Assembly: GCA_964472315.1 (NCBI GenBank)
Contig: CAYYJS010000001.1
Location: forward strand, 1-64,000
Reading direction: 5' to 3'
DNA: 64,000 nt
DNA from: CAYYJS01 sp964472315
Lineage (GTDB): Bacteria > Verrucomicrobiota > Kiritimatiellia > UBA8416
In this document: positions 1-6,736 of the stretch, one piece after another
Layout: each line of letters starts with the position of its first letter
Numbering within the stretch: position 1 is the stretch's first letter
Notes under the pieces: model-generated
The model's input: the letters and a program-made list of their open reading frames with translations, nothing else
Databases searched by the model: none
What the model was told of the DNA's origin: nothing
Position numbers and translations under genes: made by a program

Positions 1-2
1 GT

Positions 3-128
3 GGCGAGGCCGTGACCCACCGCAGTCCGCGGGAGATCATGGAAGAAATCGCCGCGCTGGATGAAGAGAGCGCGGAAGTGCTGGAGAGGGTCAGGGGGCT
101 ACTGGGCGGCGAGAAGGTGGCCAAATGA
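3..128 (+). CDS. hsdM: Type I restriction-modification DNA methyltransferase subunit M, C-terminal end (partial)
   Basis: Only the last 41 codons are inside the window; the gene starts upstream of base 1. The visible peptide carries a helical tail (RSPREIMEEIAALDEES) typical of the C-terminus of HsdM N6-adenine methyltransferases. The stop codon TGA at 126-128 overlaps the ATG at 125 of the next frame (ATGA), as in a translationally coupled operon. HsdM, HsdS and HsdR would form the modification and restriction complex. The call rests on the tail motif together with hsdS and hsdR downstream; the catalytic NPPF-type motif is outside the window. Confidence 0.8.
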   Translation, partial: GEAVTHRSPREIMEEIAALDEESAEVLERVRGLLGGEKVAK

Positions 129-418
129 GCGAACTGGCGGGAAATGACTACGCTGGTTTTTTTGTCGAGATCAAGACCCGCATTCGGCAGGCCCAGTACC
201 AGGCGTTGCGGGCGGTTAATAAGGATCTGCTGTCGCTCTACTGGGACAGCAAGACCGTGGTCGAATACGCTCTGCGCGCAGCAGGCCGTCCCATCGGCGT
301 CGCGACCTATACCGTCGTGCCCCAACTCCCCGAAGCCTACCGCGACCAACTCCCCAGCCCCGAAGCCATCGCCGAACGCCTGCGCCTGTGGGCCGGGCAG
401 AAGGGGGCGGAGGAATGA
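125..418 (+). pseudogene. YhcG/DUF1016-type nuclease gene collapsed by an internal in-frame deletion
   Basis: The 97-residue frame joins two ends of one family. Residues 1 to about 41 (ending SLYWD) match the start of YhcG/DUF1016 proteins, and residues from about 44 on (TVVEYALR, then GVATYTVVPQLPE) match their extreme C-terminus. Family members are normally about 330-380 residues, so roughly 240 internal residues, including the PD-(D/E)xK nuclease core, are missing while the frame is kept. It starts by ATGA overlap with hsdM and ends by ATGA overlap with hsdS, so it still bridges the operon translationally. DUF1016 genes are common passengers inside type I RM operons. A nuclease function for the remnant is unlikely; a coupling or structural role cannot be excluded. 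Confidence 0.75.
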
Positions 419-1602
419 AGAAGGGGTGGGCATGGAAACCGTTGGGCGAAGTCTGCAAGACAGGCTCCGGCGGGACGCCGTTGAGTTCGCGGAGGGAGTA
501 TTACGAAGGCGGAAACATCCCGTGGCTTCTTAGCGGCGAAGTGGCTCAAGGAAATGTGCGCGAGGCGAAGAACTACATCACAAAGGCAGGTCTTGAGAAC
601 TCCGCCGCCAAACTCTTCCCGAAGGATACGGTCTTGGTCGCAATGTATGGCGCAACCGCGGGGCAAGTTGGCATCCTGCGTTTTGAAGCGGCAACGAATC
701 AAGCAGTCTGCGGAATCCTTCCAAACGACACGTTTGTTCCTGACTTTCTTTTCTACTTTCTGCTGGCGAAGAGAGATGAGCTGGTGGCGCAAGCAACCGG
801 TAACGCGCAGCCCAACATCTCGCAGATAAAGATCAAGAAAACGGAAGTTCCCATCCCCCCCCTGGCGGAGCAGGGGCGGATTGTGGGGATTCTCGACGAG
901 GCGTTTGCCGGGCTGGCCACCGCCAAAGCCAACGCCGAAAAGAACCTCCAAAACGCCCGCGTTCTCTTCGAAAGCCACTTGGATGACGTGTTCAGCAAGC
1001 GGGGCGAGGGGTGGGTGGACTCGACCATCGGCGCGGAAATCCGCTTCATCGACTATCGTGGCAAAACGCCGGTGAAGACAGCGAGCGGCATCCGCCTCAT
1101 CACTGCGAAAAACGTAAAGATGGGCTACCTCCAAGAAGCGCCGACGGAGTTCATCGCCGCTGACAATTACGAAGGCTGGATGACGCGCGGCATTCCGAAA
1201 AAGGGCGACGTGCTTTTCACCACCGAAGCGCCGCTCGCCAATGTCGCTCAGCTCGACACTGACGAGAAGGTGGCGTTTGCCCAGCGCATTATCATCATGC
1301 AGCCGAACGCCGCAAAGCTCGACTGCACTTTCCTGAGATACCTCCTGCTTTCGCAGCCCGTGCAGGAACGCATTCGCACCAAAGGGACTGGCGCGACCGT
1401 CCAAGGCATCAAGGCGAGCCTTCTCAAGACGATTGGGATTTCTTTTCCAAAGATTCTGGCTGAGCAGAAACGAATCGCTGCAAGATTCGACGCCCTCTCC
1501 GCCGAAAGCCGCCGCCTGGCCTCCATCTACGAGCGCAAGCTGGCGGCGCTGGTGGCGTTGAAGAAGTCGCTGTTGCACCAGGCGTTTGCGGGGGAGTTAT
1601 GA
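415..1602 (+). CDS. hsdS: Type I restriction-modification specificity subunit
   Basis: The 395-residue protein has the two-half architecture of HsdS: a first target-recognition domain (about residues 1-145, beginning WKPLGEVCKTGSGGTP), a conserved helical spacer (about 146-195, with PPLAEQGRIV), a second recognition domain (about 200-345) and a second helical repeat (with LAEQKRIAARFDALSAES) to the end. HsdS reads the bipartite DNA target and scaffolds two HsdM and two HsdR subunits. I place the start at ATG 415, which overlaps the preceding stop and has GGCGGAGG just upstream; an in-frame ATG at 388 would add nine glycine-rich residues with no support. The last 50 bases are duplicated downstream of the next gene. 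Confidence 0.93.
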   Translation: MKKGWAWKPLGEVCKTGSGGTPLSSRREYYEGGNIPWLLSGEVAQGNVREAKNYITKAGLENSAAKLFPKDTVLVAMYGATAGQVGILRFEAATNQAVCGILPNDTFVPDFLFYFLLAKRDELVAQATGNAQPNISQIKIKKTEVPIPPLAEQGRIVGILDEAFAGLATAKANAEKNLQNARVLFESHLDDVFSKRGEGWVDSTIGAEIRFIDYRGKTPVKTASGIRLITAKNVKMGYLQEAPTEFIAADNYEGWMTRGIPKKGDVLFTTEAPLANVAQLDTDEKVAFAQRIIIMQPNAAKLDCTFLRYLLLSQPVQERIRTKGTGATVQGIKASLLKTIGISFPKILAEQKRIAARFDALSAESRRLASIYERKLAALVALKKSLLHQAFAGEL

Positions 1603-1603
1603 G
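1554..1603 (+). repeat. Direct repeat, copy 1 (3' end of hsdS)
   Basis: These 50 bases, the last codons and stop of hsdS, recur at 2451-2500 with one difference (GTTTGCG here, GTTTACG there). The two copies bracket the REP-associated transposase gene exactly, so the transposase was added with duplication of the hsdS end, or the copies arose by unequal recombination. Confidence 0.9.
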
Positions 1604-2504
1604 CGAGCGGTCAGGAAGGAATGCCAACCGGAACGCCGGTCTCCCGACCGGCATCCGTGCCAATCGGGAGATTGGCGTTCCGATTGGCGTTCCGATTGGC
1701 GTTCCGATCGACGTTCCTGTCGGCAATCCGTGGCACAGCCGGGGGTATCTGCCGCATTTTGATGGACAGGAAGCGATTCAGCATGTGACCTTTCATCTGG
1801 CGGACAGCCTGCCGAAAGAGACGCTTGCGCGTCTGCAAGCCGAAGTTGAACACCTGCCCGAGGACGAGCGCAAACGCGAGATGACCATGCGTCTGCAGGA
1901 TTGGATGGATAGCGGCCATGGCTCTTGCGTTTTGCGCGAACCGGACATCGCGGCCATGATGGAAGGCGTGTTGCTGTTTTTCGACAACGAACGCTATACC
2001 CTTCTTGAGTGGGTTGTCATGCCCAATCATGTGCATTTGCTTTTCAAGCCGCTTCAGGGATGCAAGGTGTCGCAGATTGTCGCCTCTTGGAAAAAGTTCA
2101 GTGCACGGAAGATTCTGGAGTGGACCGCCCATCGGACCGCCCATCGGAACGCCAATCTCCCGATTGGCGCGAACGCCAGCGCGGAAGATGCCGATCGGGA
2201 GATCGGCGTTCCGTGCGGCGTTCCCTCCAATCGGAACGCCAAGCTCCCGATTGGCGCTTTCCCCTCAGGCGTCTGGCATCGCGAATACTGGGATCGTTTC
2301 ATGCGAGATGAGGCGCATTTTCATCGGGCGGCGGCATACATCCGCAACAATCCCGTGAAGGCTGGGTTGGTGGGAAGGGCGGAGCAATGGAAGTGGGGGA
2401 GTGCTTATCGAAAGGCCGATCGGGAGATCGGCGTTCCGATTGGCGCTGGCGGCGTTGAAGAAGTCGCTGTTGCACCAGGCGTTTACGGGGGAGTTATGAG
2501 ATGA
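1599..2504 (+). CDS. REP-associated tyrosine transposase (RAYT, Y1/IS200-like) carrying its own REP repeats in frame
   Basis: The 301-residue protein has the Y1 transposase fold: the HUH pair in MPNHVHLLF (His144 and His146) and the likely catalytic tyrosine in AAYIRNNPVKAG (Tyr247). Such enzymes nick single-stranded DNA at REP hairpins. It overlaps the hsdS stop (ATGA). Three blocks of translated palindromes interrupt the family core: residues about 11-40 (REIGVPIGVPIGVP), about 176-219 (NANLPIGA, REIGVPCGVP) and about 273-283. All keep the frame and lie outside the HUH and Tyr segments. The last residues come from a second copy of the hsdS 3' end read in another frame. The family call is firm; whether this copy is active is unknown. 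Confidence 0.85.
   Translation: MSERSGRNANRNAGLPTGIRANREIGVPIGVPIGVPIDVPVGNPWHSRGYLPHFDGQEAIQHVTFHLADSLPKETLARLQAEVEHLPEDERKREMTMRLQDWMDSGHGSCVLREPDIAAMMEGVLLFFDNERYTLLEWVVMPNHVHLLFKPLQGCKVSQIVASWKKFSARKILEWTAHRTAHRNANLPIGANASAEDADREIGVPCGVPSNRNAKLPIGAFPSGVWHREYWDRFMRDEAHFHRAAAYIRNNPVKAGLVGRAEQWKWGSAYRKADREIGVPIGAGGVEEVAVAPGVYGGVMR
1630..1717 (+). repeat. REP/BIME-like palindromes, block 1 (inside RAYT gene)
   Basis: An inverted-orientation unit at 1630-1652 is followed by a forward unit at 1659-1681. Each is a short hairpin (stem CCRATC/GATYGG around GGGA, or the equivalent GGTC/GACC version) with a CGTTCC tail. The forward tail continues as a 12-base tandem, GATTGGCGTTCC, at 1670-1681, 1682-1693 and 1694-1705, with a diverged fourth unit at 1706-1717. 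Twelve bases encode Ile-Gly-Val-Pro, so the tandem stays in frame. Confidence 0.9.
2122..2255 (+). repeat. REP/BIME-like palindromes, block 2 (inside RAYT gene)
   Basis: Two tandem GGACCGCCCATC units (2122-2145, diverged reverse-strand versions of the 12-mer) lead into a reverse-orientation REP at 2146-2168. A forward REP follows at 2190-2212 with a diverged 12-mer at 2213-2224, then another reverse REP at 2233-2255. The block lies between the conserved FSARKILEW and PSGVWHREYWDRF segments of the transposase. Confidence 0.9.
2415..2437 (+). repeat. REP-like palindrome, copy 6 (inside RAYT gene)
   Basis: A forward-orientation unit with stem CCGATC/GATCGG around GGGA and the CGTTCC tail, followed by a partial 12-mer (GATTGGCG). 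It lies after the last conserved RAYT block (WKWGSAYRK) and just before the duplicated hsdS end. Confidence 0.88.
2451..2500 (+). repeat. Direct repeat, copy 2 (duplicated hsdS 3' end)
   Basis: Matches 1554-1603 at 49 of 50 positions. It supplies the C-terminal codons of the transposase gene in a different reading frame from that used in hsdS. Confidence 0.9.
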
Positions 2505-2585
2505 AACGGACCATGTCATCTATCGCCGCAACTGTTCGGAAATCCCGAATGGTTCGCCGCGCCCACGTATCCCGGAGGTTCTTCC

Positions 2586-3623
2586 ATGACTGACAAAACC
2601 CAGCCATCCCCTCCGCCCGGCGGCCAGTTCCTCGTCTATCAGGCCGAGGACGGGAAGCTGAAGCTCGACGTGCGCTTCGAGGGCGAGACCGTGTGGCTCA
2701 CCCAGCAGCATATGGCGGAGCTGTTCCAGACCTCAAAGCAGAACATCGGGCAGCACTTGAAAAGCATCTTTGCCGAGGGCGAACTCGCGCCGGATTCAGT
2801 AGTAAAGAATTTCTTTACCACTGCCGCCGACGGCAAGAACTACGCGACGAACTTCTACAACCTGGACGCCATCATCTCCGTCGGCTACCGGGTCAAGAGC
2901 GCGGTGGCCACCCGTTTCCGCATCTGGGCCACGCAGCGGTTGCGGGAATACATCGTCAAGGGTTTCGTCCTCGACGACGAACGTCTGAAAAACCCCGACC
3001 AGCCCTTCGACTACTTCGAGGAACTGCTGCGCCGTATTCAGGACATCCGCACCTCGGAGCGGCGCTTCTACCAGAAGATCACGGACATCTATGCGACGAG
3101 CATTGACTACGATCCCACGCACGAGGCCAGCATCGCCTTCTTCAAGACGGTGCAGAACAAGGTGCATTGGGCCATCACGGGCCAGACCGCCGCCGAAATC
3201 ATTCATGGCCGGGTGGGTGCCGCCAAACCCAACCTCGGCCTGACAAACTGGCGTGGCGCGGTGATCCGCAAGACGGATGTCGTCATCGCCAAGAACTATC
3301 TCACCGAACCGGAACTGGCGGCATTGAACAACCTGGTGGAGCAATACCTCATCTTCGCCCAGGGGCAGGCGATGCGGCGCATTCCGATGCACATGGCGGA
3401 TTGGATCAAAAAACTGGATGCGTTTCTGACGCTCAACGAGCGCGACATTCTCACCCACGCCGGACGCATCTCGCACGAGTTGGCGCAGGCCAAAGCCGAA
3501 TTGGAATACGAGAAATTCAAAGCGCTCGCCGCCGGCGAGCGGCGCTCCGTGGATACCGATTTCGAAACGGCAGTGAAGCAATTGCCCAGACTCGCGCCGA
3601 AGCCACGGAAGAAGAGACTATGA
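2586..3623 (+). CDS. rhuM: RhuM-family protein (virulence RhuM / DNA-binding accessory of RM loci)
   Basis: The 345-residue protein matches the RhuM family along its length: the N-terminal block FEGETVWLTQQHMAELFQTS looks like a helix-turn-helix segment (about residues 29-50), followed by the family region with NFYNLDAIISVGYRVKS and FRIWATQRLREYIVKGF (about 97-135). The C-terminal half is mostly helical. RhuM was first noted in Salmonella pathogenicity island 3 but is widespread inside type I RM operons; its biochemical role is not established. ATG 2586 has GGAGG nine bases upstream. The stop overlaps the hsdR start (ATGA at 3620). Confidence 0.88.
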   Translation: MTDKTQPSPPPGGQFLVYQAEDGKLKLDVRFEGETVWLTQQHMAELFQTSKQNIGQHLKSIFAEGELAPDSVVKNFFTTAADGKNYATNFYNLDAIISVGYRVKSAVATRFRIWATQRLREYIVKGFVLDDERLKNPDQPFDYFEELLRRIQDIRTSERRFYQKITDIYATSIDYDPTHEASIAFFKTVQNKVHWAITGQTAAEIIHGRVGAAKPNLGLTNWRGAVIRKTDVVIAKNYLTEPELAALNNLVEQYLIFAQGQAMRRIPMHMADWIKKLDAFLTLNERDILTHAGRISHELAQAKAELEYEKFKALAAGERRSVDTDFETAVKQLPRLAPKPRKKRL

Positions 3624-6088
3624 ACGAAGCCGAAACCAGAGCCGAGCATATTGATCCCGCGCTGGCCGCCGCTGGCTGGGGCGTCGTCGAGGGCAGTCGC
3701 ATTCGGCGCGAGTTCCCCATCGCGCCGGGGCGCATCGAGGGACTGGGCCGACGCGGGAAGCCGCTGACCGCCGACTACGTGCTGGAATACCGCAACCGGA
3801 AACTGGCCGTGGTCGAGGCCAAGGCGTGGGATGAGGCACTGACCGAGGGCGTTGGTCAGGGCAAGAACTACGCGGGGAAGCTCGCCATCCGGTTCGCCTA
3901 CGCCACCAACGGCCAGGGCATCTACGCGATAGACATGCAGACGGGCAAGGAGGGCGAGATTGCCGCTTATCCGTCGCCCGCCGAGCTTTGGGCGATGACC
4001 TTCCCTTCGACCGCTTCGACAGGCTCAGCGACCGAACGCGCGGCCAGTGAGCTTGTCGAACTGTGGCGGGACCGGTTTGCGGCGGTGCCGTTCGAGGACA
4101 AGGGCGGCTCGCATCCGACGCGCTACTATCAGGACATCGCCATCGAGCGCGTGATGCAGGCCATTTCGGAGAATCGGAATCGCATCCTGCTGACGCTGGC
4201 CACGGGCACGGGCAAGACCTTCATCGCGTTTCAGATCGCGTGGAAGCTGTTCCACGCCCGATGGAACCTGTCTTCGACAAGCGGCGCCGTGAGCTCGTCG
4301 AACGGCTCAGACACCGGCTATGTGTCGCGCCGACCGCGCATCCTGTTCCTGGCCGACCGGAACATCCTGGCGAATCAGGCCTACAATGCGTTCTCGGCCT
4401 TTCCCGAAGACGCGCTGGTGCGGATCGAGCCAGGCGACATCCGCAAGAAGGGAAAGGTGCCGAAGAACGGCAGTCTGTTCTTCACGATCTTCCAGACATT
4501 TCTGTCGGGGCCGGGAGAATCCCCCTATTTTGGCGACTATGCTCCCGACTTCTTCGACTTCATCGTGATTGACGAGTGCCATCGCGGCGGGGCGAACGAC
4601 GAGAGCACGTGGCGCGGCATCCTGGACTACTTCGAGCCGGCCGTGAAGCTCGGCCTCACCGCCACGCCCAAGCGCGACGAGAACGTGGACACCTACCGCT
4701 ACTTCGGCGAGCCGGTCTATGTCTATTCGCTCAAGGACGGGATCAACGACGGCTTCCTGACCCCCTTCAGGGTGAAGCAAATCCAGACCACGCTGGACTA
4801 CTACATCTACACGCCCGACGATGAGGTGCTGGAGGGGGAAATCAAGCCGGGCATGGTCTATGAAGAGCCTGACTTCAACCGCGATATTGAGATCATAGAA
4901 CGCGAACGCAAGCGCGTGGCGCTATTCATGGAGCAGATCAACCAGAACGAGAAGACGTTGGTCTTCTGCGCAAACCAAGCCCACGCCTTGCTTGTGCGCG
5001 ACCTGATCAACCAGATGAAGACGAGCCGGGACCCGAACTACTGCCAACGGGTGACGGCGGATGAAGGTGAACTGGGCGAGCAGCACTTGCGCGATTTTCA
5101 GGACAACGAGAAGACGATCCCGACCATCCTGACCACCTCGCAGAAGCTCTCGACGGGCGTGGACGCCCGCAACATCCGCAACATCGTCCTGATGCGGCCC
5201 ATCAACCGGCTCATCGAGTTCAAGCAGATCATCGGGCGCGGCACACGGCTTTACGACGGCAAGGACTACTTCACGATCTACGACTTTGTGAAGGCGCACC
5301 AGCATTTCGGCGATCCCGAGTGGGACGGGGAACCCATTGAACCGGAACCCTGCCCGAAATGCGGTTGTCAGCCGTGCGAGTGCGAGAAGCTGCCACCGCA
5401 ACCGTGCCCGGTCTGCGGACAGACCCCATGTATCTGCCCGCCGGAGCCCTGCCCGGAATGCGGACAACGCCCTTGTGTATGCAAGAGGCGGCGTAAGGTG
5501 AAGGTGAAGCTCGCAGATGGCAAGGAGCGGAACATCCAGCACATGATGATGACGAGCTTCTGGCACCCCGACGGCACACCCATGTCCGCACAGCAGTTCA
5601 TGGAACTGCTTTTCGGCAAACTGCCGGACTTCTTCAAGAACGAGGAGGAACTCCGCGCCATTTGGAGCGCACCCGACACGCGCAAGAAGCTGTTGCAGAG
5701 GTTAGCCGAGAAGGGGTTTGGGCATGACCAACTGGCCGAAATGCAGAAGATCATTGATGCCGAGAAGAGCGACCTCTTTGACGTGCTCGCCCATGTAGCC
5801 TACGCCTTGCCGCCGGTCACCCGTGAAGTTCGGGCCGCGAGCGCGCGGGTTCACATCAACACCCGATTCAGCGCCAAGCAGCAGGTCTTCCTCGATTTCG
5901 TCCTCCAGCACTACATCACGGTTGGCGTGGAAGAACTCGACCAGGAGAAGCTGACCCCGCTGCTCCTGCTCAAGTACCACAACTCACTGGCGGACGCCGT
6001 GGCCGACCTCGGCGGACTGCCCGAAGAGATCAACAAAGCGTTCGCCGGATTCCAACAGTACCTTTACCAACAGACGGTCGCAGCATGA
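3620..6088 (+). CDS. hsdR: Type I restriction endonuclease subunit R (EcoEI-like)
   Basis: The 822-residue protein has the expected order: an N-terminal nuclease domain with the VVEAKAWD core (about residues 62-70), an SF2 helicase/translocase with Walker A ATGTGKT (about 193-199) and DECH box (about 318-321), a second RecA lobe ending IGRGTRLYDGKDYFTIYDF, and the EcoEI-type C-terminal domain. HsdR translocates and cuts unmodified DNA. A cysteine-rich linker (about 577-625) holds three tandem CPxCG-xxPCxC units, probably zinc-binding. Two in-frame palindromic insertions sit at about residues 132-147 and 218-231, the second between helicase motifs I and Ia. I start it at ATG 3620, overlapping the rhuM stop; a longer upstream frame is only a shadow of rhuM. 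Confidence 0.93.
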   Translation: MNEAETRAEHIDPALAAAGWGVVEGSRIRREFPIAPGRIEGLGRRGKPLTADYVLEYRNRKLAVVEAKAWDEALTEGVGQGKNYAGKLAIRFAYATNGQGIYAIDMQTGKEGEIAAYPSPAELWAMTFPSTASTGSATERAASELVELWRDRFAAVPFEDKGGSHPTRYYQDIAIERVMQAISENRNRILLTLATGTGKTFIAFQIAWKLFHARWNLSSTSGAVSSSNGSDTGYVSRRPRILFLADRNILANQAYNAFSAFPEDALVRIEPGDIRKKGKVPKNGSLFFTIFQTFLSGPGESPYFGDYAPDFFDFIVIDECHRGGANDESTWRGILDYFEPAVKLGLTATPKRDENVDTYRYFGEPVYVYSLKDGINDGFLTPFRVKQIQTTLDYYIYTPDDEVLEGEIKPGMVYEEPDFNRDIEIIERERKRVALFMEQINQNEKTLVFCANQAHALLVRDLINQMKTSRDPNYCQRVTADEGELGEQHLRDFQDNEKTIPTILTTSQKLSTGVDARNIRNIVLMRPINRLIEFKQIIGRGTRLYDGKDYFTIYDFVKAHQHFGDPEWDGEPIEPEPCPKCGCQPCECEKLPPQPCPVCGQTPCICPPEPCPECGQRPCVCKRRRKVKVKLADGKERNIQHMMMTSFWHPDGTPMSAQQFMELLFGKLPDFFKNEEELRAIWSAPDTRKKLLQRLAEKGFGHDQLAEMQKIIDAEKSDLFDVLAHVAYALPPVTREVRAASARVHINTRFSAKQQVFLDFVLQHYITVGVEELDQEKLTPLLLLKYHNSLADAVADLGGLPEEINKAFAGFQQYLYQQTVAA
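4015..4060 (+). repeat. TTCGACARGCTCA-type inverted repeat inserted in hsdR
   Basis: The left arm TTCGACAGGCTCA (4015-4027) and right arm TGAGCTTGTCGAA (4048-4060) are complementary except for one position. The insert reads in frame and separates the nuclease and helicase domains. It is unrelated in sequence to the REP family in the transposase gene. The TTCGACAAGCTCA motif recurs as an extragenic palindrome in many bacteria, as I recall. Confidence 0.8.
4273..4302 (+). repeat. Second TTCGACAAGC-type palindrome inserted in hsdR
   Basis: The arms TTCGACAAGC (4273-4282) and GAGCTCGTCGAA (4291-4302) belong to the same family as the palindrome at 4015-4060. The insert adds a serine-rich loop (SSTSGAVSSSNGSD) between helicase motifs I and Ia without breaking the frame. 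Confidence 0.75.
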
Positions 6089-6126
6089 ACGATTCGACAA
6101 AAGGGGCTAACAATCGGCTGCGAGGG

Positions 6127-6429
6127 GTAGAGACGGGCCAGGCCAACTGCGCGCGAGGATCGCGGCGGTTGACGCGTGTGGCGGGGAACGACTCGGTCAT
6201 TGAAAGGGAGAGTGCCCGGAACTGGCCCGATTCCTTCGATTTCCGGTGTCACCAGCCGTTGGTGCGGTACCGATGGTCTGGGACATACCCTTGAAGTGGC
6301 GAGGGGTGTGGAATTTTCTGAAATAGTTCACGCTCGTGCTCGTAAGCCAATCATCAACGCATTACATCACCTCATTCTGGGCGGCCTTCATGCAGAACTC
6401 CGCCCTGATGGCCTGTCCCTTGACGCCCA
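6127..6429 (+). repeat. Dispersed non-coding repeat, copy A
   Basis: This stretch between hsdR and vapB is clearly related to 53207-53455. Shared blocks include GCGGCGGTTGAC, GGGGAACGACTCGG, GGGAGAGTGCCC, CCGTTGGTGCGGT and GGGACATACCCTTGAAG, then after a gap CCTTCATGC and CCCTTGACGCC. Copy A has about 75 extra bases before the last blocks. A 69-codon frame (6085-6294) overlaps the hsdR stop by ATGA but has no recognisable product and probably reads through the repeat by chance. The rest of the hsdR-vapB gap shows no gene. Confidence 0.75.
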
Positions 6430-6473
6430 GTTTTTGACGTATACGAGGATGTGCGGCAGGCAACAGAGACGGC

Positions 6474-6502
6474 TTGACGGCATTCCATAGTGTCGATATG
6501 GT
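6474..6502 (+). promoter_or_regulatory. Putative sigma-70-type promoter of vapBC
   Basis: TTGACG (6474-6479) and TATGGT (6497-6502) are separated by 17 bases. Transcription would start near 6509, making the vapB mRNA leaderless or nearly so. Confidence 0.5.
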
Positions 6503-6511
6503 TATCCATAT
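6496..6511 (+). promoter_or_regulatory. Inverted-repeat operator over the vapB -10 and start codon
   Basis: ATATGG and CCATAT arms are separated by TTAT, forming an interrupted palindrome over the -10 element and the first base pairs of vapB. Ribbon-helix-helix antitoxins bind such sites to repress their own operon. Assignment to VapB is inference. Confidence 0.5.
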
Positions 6512-6734
6512 GAAGACGACACTCAACATCAGCGATGGAACGATGCGAGAGGTTAAGCGTGAAGCTGCGCGTCGACGGCAAACCATGTCCGAATTGGTCG
6601 AAACGGCTCTGCGCATCATCATCGAGCCGAGAAAAGAGGCGGGCAACTTGCCGTCGCTGCCCGAATTCAGCAGCGGGGGACTGCGCGTCAATATTGCCAA
6701 TCGCGATGCGCTGTATGACGTGATGGGGGACTGA
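6510..6734 (+). CDS. vapB: VapB-like ribbon-helix-helix antitoxin
   Basis: The 74-residue protein starts MKTTLNISDGTMREVKREAA, the beta-strand plus two helices of a ribbon-helix-helix DNA-binding domain, followed by a linker and a C-terminal segment (GGLRVNIANRDALYDVM) of the kind that wraps a PIN toxin. I choose ATG 6510 because the promoter at 6474-6502 predicts a start just before it; ATG 6498 would lie inside the -10. It is followed two bases after its stop by the PIN-domain gene, the classical antitoxin-first order. The protein should neutralise the toxin and autorepress through the 6496-6511 palindrome. Confidence 0.8.
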   Translation: MKTTLNISDGTMREVKREAARRRQTMSELVETALRIIIEPRKEAGNLPSLPEFSSGGLRVNIANRDALYDVMGD

Positions 6735-6736
6735 GC

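Noticed and set aside
1630..2437. CRISPR array
   Set aside because: Repeats alternate in orientation, spacing varies, the units are translated, and no cas gene is visible.
1554..2504. Diversity-generating retroelement (template/variable repeat pair ending in hsdS and in the transposase gene)
   Set aside because: The two 50-base copies differ at only one position and no reverse transcriptase is nearby, so this is a duplication.
6085..6294. Small gene overlapping the hsdR stop (69 codons)
   Set aside because: The ATGA overlap is attractive, but the product has no recognisable features and runs through the dispersed repeat, whose second copy does not keep the frame.
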